Source of the DNA: an uncultured Thermomicrobiales bacterium
GTDB lineage: Bacteria; Chloroflexota; Chloroflexia; Thermomicrobiales; UBA6265
Direction of reading: 5' to 3'
Assembly: GCA_902806375.1 (NCBI GenBank)
Contig: CADCWK010000413.1
Location: 1 to 15,954 of the forward strand
Length of the DNA: 15,954 nt
In this document: piece after piece, positions 1 to 5,056 of the stretch
Layout of the letters: the number at the start of each line of letters is the position of its first letter
Position numbering within the stretch: the first letter of the stretch is position 1
Translations under genes and position numbers: made by a program
Notes under the pieces: generated by a model
Database searches by the model: none
Told to the model about the DNA's origin: nothing
Seen by the model: only the letters and a program-made list of their open reading frames with translations

Positions 1-436
1 GTCCGTCGACCAGGATGCCGCAGTGTCCATGCGCGGTGTACTCGCAGTTGCAGACGTCGGTGATGACGACCATGTCGGGGGCGTGTCGCTTGATCTCCCG
101 GACGGCCCGCTGGACGACCCCCGCATCGTCATAGGCCCCCGACGCCTGGTCGTCCTTGTGGTTCGGGAGCCCGAACAGCAGGACGGCGCCGATGCCCAGC
201 CCGGCCAGCTCGTCGATCTCGCCGGCGAGGAGGTCGATCGACAGCTGGGACTGGCCGGGCATGCTGCCGATCTCCGTCCGTCGGCCCCGCGCTTCGGTGA
301 CGAACAACGGGTAGATGAAGTCGGCGGCCGACAGGCTGGTCTCGCGGACCAGTGCCCGGACGCCCGTGGATCGGCGCAGCCGGCGGTGCCGGGCGAACGG
401 GACGGCCAGATCAGTGGCGATCGATGGGATCGTCAT
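1..436 (-). CDS. hemB: Delta-aminolevulinic acid dehydratase (porphobilinogen synthase), N-terminal 145 residues, cut by the window edge
   Basis: HemB condenses two 5-aminolevulinate molecules into porphobilinogen, an early cytosolic step of tetrapyrrole synthesis. The translation begins MTIPSIATDL and carries family landmarks: RRLRRSTGVRALVRET, DFIYPLFVTE, SMPGQSQLS, LLFGLPNHKD, and the metal-binding stretch DVCNCEYTAHGHCG (residues about 126-139) with the three cysteines of the Zn-type enzyme. The family is about 325 residues, so a little under half is present and the active-site lysines lie outside the window. The ATG at 436 overlaps the TGA of hemC/D (ATGA), and an AGGAAG motif lies 8 bases upstream inside the previous gene, indicating translational coupling. 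Identification is very secure. Confidence 0.96.
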   Translation of the reverse strand, partial: MTIPSIATDLAVPFARHRRLRRSTGVRALVRETSLSAADFIYPLFVTEARGRRTEIGSMPGQSQLSIDLLAGEIDELAGLGIGAVLLFGLPNHKDDQASGAYDDAGVVQRAVREIKRHAPDMVVITDVCNCEYTAHGHCGILVDG

Positions 437-2256
437 GGGGTTACTTCCTGTCCGATCGATTGGCTGGTCGCTCCGGACATGTCCACGGGAGGGGTCCGGG
501 CACCGAGCGCCCGGTAGAGTCCATCGATGAGGCCATCGTCTGATGGGGTGTCGGCCACCGCGGCGACGGTGAGACCCAGCCGGCGGACCTCGGACGCCGT
601 CATCTCCCCGATCGCGACGATCGCCGTGTCGTCGAGCGTGGCCCGGTCGGGGCCGAGCAGGTCGACCATGTGCCGGACCGCCGACGGCGAGGCGAACAGG
701 ACCGCGTCGATGTCGCCCTGCAGCAGCGCCGCGTGCGTGTCCCGGGACAGGGCGACCGGCGTATCGACGTGATAGACCTCGGTGACGGTGACGCTCGCCC
801 CCGCCGAGGTGAGGGCATCCGCGAGGTCGGACCGGTTCAGGTTACCGGACGGCAGCCAGACCGTGTCACCAGCGACCCCGGCTCGAATCATCGCCGCGGC
901 GAGTCCCTGGGCGTCCGACCGACCGGCCACGACGGCCGGCTCCAGCCCGGCCGATCGCAGCCCGGCCGCCGTCGCCTCGCCGACAACTGCCAGCCGGGCG
1001 TCGGCGAACGCGACGGGCAACTCCTCGACCGCGGGCAGGCTGGCGATGACGCCCTCGACCGCGTTGGCGCTCGTGAACGCGACCCAGTCGAACCCTCCCG
1101 ACCGCGCCACCCGCAGTGCCTCGTCCACCGGCATGGACCGGACCGGCTCGATAAGGAGCATCGGCTCGACGATCGCGACGGCACCGGCTTCGACCACCGC
1201 CCGCCCGAGCCCCTGCCCGGCGTGGCCCGGCCGGGTGACTAGAACGGTTGGCCGGCCGCCAGCGTCACCCAGGGTCGAGCGACGCGCCCGCCGGTCAGCT
1301 CGGACGAGTCCGGCCAGCTCACGGGCCATCCGGGCGGCCCCGGCCTCGGCCCCGTCGCGGTCGAGATCCATGAGGCCCCAGCGCCGGTCGGTCAGCTCCG
1401 GTGACGCGACCATCGCCCGCAGGCGGATGGCGTTCCCCTCGACCGTCGCGTGGGCGCCAACGGGCGTCGTGCAGCCCGACCCGATGGCTCGCAGGAAGGC
1501 TCGCTCGGCCCGGACGCAGGCCGAGACGTCCGGCTCGTCCAGCTCGGCCGCCCGGCTGGCGATCCCCGGGCCAGTGCGGCGGATCTCGAGGGCCAGAGCG
1601 GCCTGACCCGGGGCCGGGACGAACTGATCCAGTGGGAGGTAGCCGGTGATCCGGTCGTGCCAGCCGAGCCGGTGCAAACCGGCAGCCGCCAGGACGACGG
1701 CATCGAGGTCGCCACCGGTCGCTCGCCGGATCCGCGTATCGATGTTGCCGCGCAGATCGACGATCTCTACATCTGGCCGCACGGCGAGGAGCTGGGCCAT
1801 CCGCCGCCGCGACGACGTCCCGACGCGTGCTCCGGCCGGCAGGGAGGCGAGGTCGGGTCCGCTGGCCGAGACCAGGACATCCCGCGGGTCCTGGCGGGAG
1901 AGGAACGCGACCAGTTCCAGGTCCGGGTGCTCGGTCGTCGGGAGATCCTTGGCCGAATGGACGGCGAGGTCGATCTCGTCCCGGAGCAGGGCGTCCTGGA
2001 GGGCCGACGTGAAGACGCCCTGGCCACCGATCAGCGCGAGGGGCGTCGTCTGGTCCGCGTCTCCCTGCGTGCGGATGACGACCAGTTCCGCGGGGACCTG
2101 CCGCTCGGCGAGCAGGCCGGCGACGAGCCGGGCCTGGGCCAGCGCCAGCGCGGAGCCCCGCGTCCCGATCCGAACGACAGCGGAGGCGCCGCTGCCACCG
2201 ATGCCGGGAGAGGCTTGCCGCGCTGGGTTGATGAGCGCATTGCGATGGGTGGTCAA
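433..2256 (-). CDS. hemC/hemD: Fused porphobilinogen deaminase (HemC) - uroporphyrinogen III synthase (HemD)
   Basis: One reading frame encodes two consecutive haem-pathway enzymes. With the TTG start the protein is 607 residues. The HemC part (about 28-330) shows RIGTRGSALALAQ, the catalytic Asp in HSAKDLPT (about D104), GTSSRRRMAQLL, LRGNIDTRIRR, FVPAPGQAAL, and the dipyrromethane-cofactor Cys in GSGCTTPVGA (about C262). The HemD part (about 340-595) shows VLVTRPG, FTSANAVEG, WLPSGNLNR and FASPSAVRHM. HemC polymerises four porphobilinogens and HemD closes and inverts the ring to uroporphyrinogen III, so fusion may channel the unstable hydroxymethylbilane. The frame stays open far upstream, antisense to rplU, but no family similarity exists there. 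No ATG lies near the HemC core. TTG at 2256 is my choice, and GTG at 2337 (close to the predicted transcription start) is the alternative. Start confidence is low and product confidence high. Confidence 0.93.
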   Translation of the reverse strand: MTTHRNALINPARQASPGIGGSGASAVVRIGTRGSALALAQARLVAGLLAERQVPAELVVIRTQGDADQTTPLALIGGQGVFTSALQDALLRDEIDLAVHSAKDLPTTEHPDLELVAFLSRQDPRDVLVSASGPDLASLPAGARVGTSSRRRMAQLLAVRPDVEIVDLRGNIDTRIRRATGGDLDAVVLAAAGLHRLGWHDRITGYLPLDQFVPAPGQAALALEIRRTGPGIASRAAELDEPDVSACVRAERAFLRAIGSGCTTPVGAHATVEGNAIRLRAMVASPELTDRRWGLMDLDRDGAEAGAARMARELAGLVRADRRARRSTLGDAGGRPTVLVTRPGHAGQGLGRAVVEAGAVAIVEPMLLIEPVRSMPVDEALRVARSGGFDWVAFTSANAVEGVIASLPAVEELPVAFADARLAVVGEATAAGLRSAGLEPAVVAGRSDAQGLAAAMIRAGVAGDTVWLPSGNLNRSDLADALTSAGASVTVTEVYHVDTPVALSRDTHAALLQGDIDAVLFASPSAVRHMVDLLGPDRATLDDTAIVAIGEMTASEVRRLGLTVAAVADTPSDDGLIDGLYRALGARTPPVDMSGATSQSIGQEVTP

Positions 2257-2342
2257 CGGATCGCTTTCAGATGGAGGGAACCGGGGCCGGAGTGACCCCT
2301 CCGAGGAGGTAGTGGCCGGATGCGACCGACGATGCACCCCAT

Positions 2343-2372
2343 ATGGTAGGGTCCGGACCGAAGCCGTGTCAC
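2343..2372 (-). promoter_or_regulatory. Putative sigma-A-type promoter of the hemC/D-hemB operon
   Basis: On the minus strand a -35-like GTGACA (2372-2367) is separated by 18 bases from a -10-like TACCAT (2348-2343). The same TACCAT hexamer is found before rplU on the other strand. Transcription would begin near 2337, which coincides with an in-frame GTG. No hemA lies between this promoter and hemC. This is inferred from pattern only. Confidence 0.5.
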
Positions 2373-2489
2373 CCCACGGAGTCGATGCAGCGGCAGCGGT
2401 GCCCGGCGGTCTGAGCGTTGGGCACCGATCCGTGGCCCTGGAAGGCCGGTCGTCCCGACGAGGATGGCGGGCCCCGGGGCGCCGCGATG

Positions 2490-2498
2490 TGCTACCAT
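2490..2498 (+). promoter_or_regulatory. Extended -10 promoter element for rplU-rpmA
   Basis: TGC-TACCAT forms a TGn-extended -10. No good -35 hexamer is visible 17-18 bases upstream, which is tolerable for extended -10 promoters. The predicted transcript begins near 2505 and has a leader of about 115 bases before the rplU ATG. It shares the TACCAT hexamer with the divergent haem promoter. Confidence 0.45.
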
Positions 2499-2540
2499 GT
2501 GCCGTCTGCGGGCGCCAGTGCGTCCCGTTTTGTGTGCCCG

Positions 2541-2570
2541 CCGCACCCGGGCCGGGGCTGGCGGGTGCGG
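2541..2570 (+). promoter_or_regulatory. Hairpin in the rplU 5' leader, candidate L21 autoregulatory element
   Basis: CCGCACCC (2541-2548) pairs perfectly with GGGTGCGG (2563-2570) across a 14-base GC-rich loop. It lies in the leader about 50 bases before the rplU start. Structured leaders before rplU are known in other bacteria (for example the L21 leader of Bacillus), but I cannot align this one to a known family by eye. It is followed by no T tract, so it does not look like a terminator. Confidence 0.4.
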
Positions 2571-2619
2571 GCAACCGTCCCAGCCTGTCCAATCGATGCA
2601 AGCCCGAAAGCGACGAAGA

Positions 2620-3252
2620 ATGACCGATTCGAAGGACACAGCGGAAAACCAGGTCCCGGCGACCTCCGACACGCCGGTCGCCCCCGAGGCAACGCCGGAG
2701 ACGGTCAGCGAGGACGCTTCCGCGACCGCTGAGCTGGTCGTGGCCGATCCCGCCGCTGCTACGGAGCCGGACGACGCCGAGCCCGTCGTGGTCACGGCGG
2801 ACGCGACGACCGTCTCCGCCGGGGCCGCCGAGCCAGTCATGGCGGCGGCTGTCGCCTCGCCTGCGGGTTCTCGTGGCAAGCGGACATCCGACCGGCCGAA
2901 GCGTGGTCCCGTTCGCCCGGAGGGCCCGGCGCCGCTCGGTCACTACGCGGTGATCGAGACTGGTGGCAAGCAGTATCGCGTCAGCGTCGGTGACCTGATC
3001 GCCGTCGAGCGACTCGAGGGCGATGCCGGCTCGGAAGTCACCATCGACCGCGTGCTGATGGTCGGCGGCAACGGGGAGCCAAAGATCGGCGCCCCGATGC
3101 TCGAGGGCGCCGCGGTCACCGCGACGATCGAGACCCAGTACCGGGGCGAGAAGATCATCGTCTTCAAGATGAAGCCGAAGAAGCGCTATCGTCGCCGGAC
3201 CGGCCATCGCCAGAGCCTGACCCGCCTCGCCATCACGGCGATCAACGCCTAG
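2620..3252 (+). CDS. rplU: 50S ribosomal protein L21 with a long Ala/Glu/Pro-rich N-terminal extension
   Basis: The 210-residue product has a normal L21 core at about residues 108-210: HYAVIETGGKQYRVSVGD, then IGAPMLEGAAVTA, and the basic C-terminus FKMKPKKRYRRRTGHRQSL that binds 23S rRNA. L21 is normally about 100-105 residues, so residues 1-107 are an extension. This is acidic and rich in Ala, Thr, Val and Pro up to about residue 83, then basic (RGKRTSDRPKRGPVRP) just before the core. ATG 2620 is chosen because the frame upstream reads as leader RNA. ATG 2596 is an in-frame alternative adding MQARKRRR, and neither has a strong Shine-Dalgarno. rpmA follows after 53 bases, the usual rplU-rpmA pairing. 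Confidence 0.93.
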   Translation: MTDSKDTAENQVPATSDTPVAPEATPETVSEDASATAELVVADPAAATEPDDAEPVVVTADATTVSAGAAEPVMAAAVASPAGSRGKRTSDRPKRGPVRPEGPAPLGHYAVIETGGKQYRVSVGDLIAVERLEGDAGSEVTIDRVLMVGGNGEPKIGAPMLEGAAVTATIETQYRGEKIIVFKMKPKKRYRRRTGHRQSLTRLAITAINA

Positions 3253-3305
3253 CATCGTCGCCCCGGTGATGGGTTCGCCGGGCACCGACTCCACGGAGGT
3301 TCCCC

Positions 3306-3671
3306 ATGGCTCACAAGAAGGGCGCCGGTAGTTCGCGAAACGGTCGCGACAGCCACGCGCAGCGGCTCGGCGTCAAGCGCGCCGACGGCCAGCTCATCAA
3401 CTGCGGCACGATTATCGTCCGCCAGCGCGGGACCGAGTTCCGCCTCGGCCACAACGTCGGGATCGGCAAGGACCACACGATCTTCGCCATGATCGACGGA
3501 GTCGTCCGGTTCGAGCCGATCAGCCGGTTCCGCCGGCGGATCAGCGTCTACCCGCCCGAGGTCTATCCCGTCGGCGGCGCGCGCGAGATGCTGATGACCC
3601 CCGGCGAGGCCCGTCGCCTGACGATGGCCGCACCGACGGTCGCCACGCTCGACGAACTCGCGGCCGACTAA
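3306..3671 (+). CDS. rpmA: 50S ribosomal protein L27 with a C-terminal extension
   Basis: The 121-residue product starts with the canonical [20 protein letters not shown], whose N-terminus reaches the peptidyl-transferase centre, and continues [22 protein letters not shown] and [15 protein letters not shown]. The N-terminus begins directly at MAHKKG, so there is no cleaved leader of the Firmicutes type. L27 is typically about 85-95 residues. Here residues about 86-121 (from [11 protein letters not shown] to LAAD) form an extra C-terminal segment. A strong GGAGG (3295-3299) sits 6 bases before the ATG. It is co-transcribed with rplU (53-base gap, no terminator visible). Confidence 0.97.
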   Translation: MAHKKGAGSSRNGRDSHAQRLGVKRADGQLINCGTIIVRQRGTEFRLGHNVGIGKDHTIFAMIDGVVRFEPISRFRRRISVYPPEVYPVGGAREMLMTPGEARRLTMAAPTVATLDELAAD

Positions 3672-3678
3672 CCATCGG

Positions 3679-3708
3679 TTAGCACGTCGCGGCGATACGT
3701 GGTATCAT
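3679..3708 (+). promoter_or_regulatory. Promoter of rpmE
   Basis: TTAGCA (3679-3684, four of six matches to TTGACA), an 18-base spacer, and TATCAT (3703-3708) preceded by TGG give a well-formed extended -10 promoter between rpmA and rpmE. It suggests that rpmE is transcribed separately from rplU-rpmA, with a leader of about 90 bases. Confidence 0.6.
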
Positions 3709-3720
3709 TATGTCCATTGG

Positions 3721-3747
3721 ACCGGTCAGGCCCAGGTCATGGCCGGT
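3721..3747 (+). promoter_or_regulatory. Hairpin in the rpmE 5' leader, candidate L31 leader RNA
   Basis: ACCGGTC (3721-3727) pairs with GGCCGGT (3741-3747), seven pairs including one G-U, around a 13-base loop. It sits a few bases after the predicted transcription start of rpmE. L31-binding leader RNAs have been described in several phyla, and the position near the start of a monocistronic rpmE transcript fits that role. Family membership cannot be decided by eye. Confidence 0.4.
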
Positions 3748-3806
3748 TCGTCTTGTGTGCAGGCTGGATGGAATCAGTCTGACGTAGACAACGAAAGGTT
3801 TCATCC

Positions 3807-4217
3807 ATGAAGCCAGGGATCCACCCCACCTACCAGGTCGCGACCGCGGTCTGCGCCTGCGGCAACACGTTCGAGACGCGCTCGACCAAGGCGCAGATCC
3901 GGACGGACATCTGCGGCGTCTGTCACCCCTTCTACACCGGCGAGCAGCGCATCATCGACACGGCCGGCCAGGTCGAGCGCTTCATGAAGCGCATGGAAGC
4001 CAGCCAGACCGCGGGCCGCAAGGTCTCGAAGCGCCAGGAGCGCCTCCAGGTCCGGAGCGCCGCCCAGCTCGAGGCGGACGCCCGCCAGCGTGAGGCCGAG
4101 GCCCGCGAGCGGGAGGCGACCGCCGCCACCCGTCGTGCCAATGCCCAGGCGAACGCCCAGTCCGAGGTGGCGCCCGTCGAGGACGAGGCCGCCGAGCCGG
4201 TCAACGCGCAGGCGTAA
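3807..4217 (+). CDS. rpmE: 50S ribosomal protein L31, zinc-binding type, with a charged C-terminal extension
   Basis: The 136-residue product begins MKPGIHPTYQ and has the zinc-type cysteine set C16, C18, C36 and C39 (VCACGN, ICGVCHPFYTG), then DTAGQVERFMKR. L31 contacts both ribosomal subunits across a bridge. The usual length is about 70 residues. Residues about 70-136 are an Arg/Glu/Ala/Gln-rich stretch (many RE, EA and AR steps) that should be a long helix, possibly coiled coil, ending in an acidic tail. The start is supported by GAAAGG (3793-3798) 8 bases upstream. The gene has its own promoter and terminator, so it appears monocistronic. The C+ type implies zinc-dependent structure, and no zinc-free paralogue is in this window. 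Confidence 0.96.
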   Translation: MKPGIHPTYQVATAVCACGNTFETRSTKAQIRTDICGVCHPFYTGEQRIIDTAGQVERFMKRMEASQTAGRKVSKRQERLQVRSAAQLEADARQREAEAREREATAATRRANAQANAQSEVAPVEDEAAEPVNAQA

Positions 4218-4245
4218 CCTGCCCAACGAGCAACGATCGCGATCC

Positions 4246-4283
4246 GGACGGGACCGACCAGTGGTCGGTCCCGTCCCATTTTT
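4246..4283 (+). terminator. Intrinsic terminator after rpmE
   Basis: A perfect 14-bp stem, GGACGGGACCGACC (4246-4259) with its complement (4263-4276), closes on an AGT loop and is followed closely by TTTTT (4279-4283). It starts 28 bases after the rpmE stop. It is the only textbook terminator with a U tract in the window. Confidence 0.93.
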
Positions 4284-4415
4284 CCGGACATTGGCTGCCG
4301 ATCCGCGCCCGTGGCTGAACGGGACGCTCACCCACCTCGCGATGGTGACCGGCCGGATTGGGCGCCGGGACCGGTCCGCCCGGAGGGTCGTGACGTCCGC
4401 GCTCACGGGATCGCG

Positions 4416-4421
4416 TATCCT
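4416..4421 (+). promoter_or_regulatory. Possible -10 element for the zinc-finger protein/murJ unit
   Basis: TATCCT at 4416-4421 lies in the 209-base gap after the rpmE terminator and before the ATG at 4493. A weak -35 candidate, TGACGT (4391-4396), is 19 bases upstream. A promoter must exist here because the preceding gene is terminated, but this assignment is tentative. A 10-bp palindrome GGACCGGTCC lies at 4368-4377. Confidence 0.3.
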
Positions 4422-4492
4422 TGCGAGCGCGACAGGATCATCGGCGATGGCCCCGACGCACCCGCAGTTCCGCCGAGGATGACCAGCAGAGC

Positions 4493-5056
4493 ATGACAGC
4501 GCCCCCGCCCTACCCCTCGACCGCCACCGCGACCGGTGAGGTCCCCTGCACCTATCACAAGGATGTGATGACCCGCCTGCGCTGCTCGCGCTGCGCCAAG
4601 CCAATCTGCCCGAAGGAGGCCGTTCGCACCCCGGTCGGGCTCCGCTGCCCCGACTGCGCGGGCGTCCGGGGTCTGCCGACCTACCGCACGCCAGCGACAT
4701 CGATCGCTCGCGCCGCTGGCCTCGGACTGGCCGTCGCGCTGCTCGTCGGCGTCGTCTGGGGCTTCTTCCCGGCCTGGCAGTTCTACCTCGCGCTCGCGCT
4801 CGGCTTCGGCTCGGTCGAGGTCATGGCCCGGGCGGCGAAGTTCAAGCGCGGCCGCGACCTCCAGGTGCTCGCGATCGGGATCGTTCTCGCGGGACTCGTC
4901 GTCAGCCGGGTCGTGCTGTCCCAGCGCCTCGCGATCCCGCTCAGTGAGGTCAACCAGCTGGGCGAGTACGCGACCTACTTCCTGCAGCTGCGCCTGATCC
5001 CCGACCTGATCTACGCCCTGATCCCGGTCCTGATCGCCTGGTACCGGTTCCGGTGA
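4493..5056 (+). CDS. B-box-type zinc-finger integral membrane protein of unknown function
   Basis: The 187-residue product starts MTAPPPYPST. Residues 19-55 form a zinc-binding module with spacing C-x2-H, then RCSRC, ICPKEA, TPVGLRCPDC. This module resembles the small B-box-like zinc finger that precedes rhomboid-family domains in many Actinobacteria and Chloroflexota. What follows is not a rhomboid protease: there is no GxSG motif. Instead there are about four hydrophobic segments (near 68-90, 94-112, 120-140 and 166-185), with a basic loop AKFKRGRD between the second and third. ATG 4493 is preceded by GAGGA 13 bases upstream, which is a weak spacing. The in-frame TTG at 4421 is less likely. 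Its TGA overlaps the murJ GTG, so it may be co-translated with the lipid II flippase. Function is unknown. Confidence 0.8.
   Translation: MTAPPPYPSTATATGEVPCTYHKDVMTRLRCSRCAKPICPKEAVRTPVGLRCPDCAGVRGLPTYRTPATSIARAAGLGLAVALLVGVVWGFFPAWQFYLALALGFGSVEVMARAAKFKRGRDLQVLAIGIVLAGLVVSRVVLSQRLAIPLSEVNQLGEYATYFLQLRLIPDLIYALIPVLIAWYRFR

Larger units (their letters stand above)
2257..2619. other. Divergent intergenic region between hemC/D and rplU (363 bases)
   Basis: The region separates the leftward haem operon from the rightward r-protein genes. It holds the leftward promoter (2343-2372), the rightward extended -10 element (2490-2498) and a GC-rich hairpin in the rplU leader (2541-2570). On the minus strand it also holds about 80 bases of hemC/D leader, with a CTCC/GGAG-type inverted repeat around 2300-2312. 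Open frames crossing it on both strands show no recognisable protein, and I take it as non-coding. Confidence 0.6.

Noticed and set aside
2530..2537. Shared octamer TTGTGTGC in the rplU (2530-2537) and rpmE (3753-3760) leaders
   Set aside because: An 8-base match between two leaders of about 100 bases can occur by chance, and the position relative to the hairpin differs.
2464..2619. Longer rplU start at ATG 2464, adding 52 residues
   Set aside because: It begins upstream of the predicted -10 element, and the added residues are Arg/Cys/Pro-rich leader-like sequence.
2257..3294. Upstream continuation of the hemC/D reading frame on the minus strand, antisense to rplU
   Set aside because: It is open only because of GC-rich codon bias. 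It overlaps the securely identified rplU, shows no family similarity and crosses the hemC promoter.
4368..4377. Palindrome GGACCGGTCC upstream of the zinc-finger gene as an operator
   Set aside because: Ten-base GC-rich palindromes are frequent in this composition, and no second copy or regulator is nearby.
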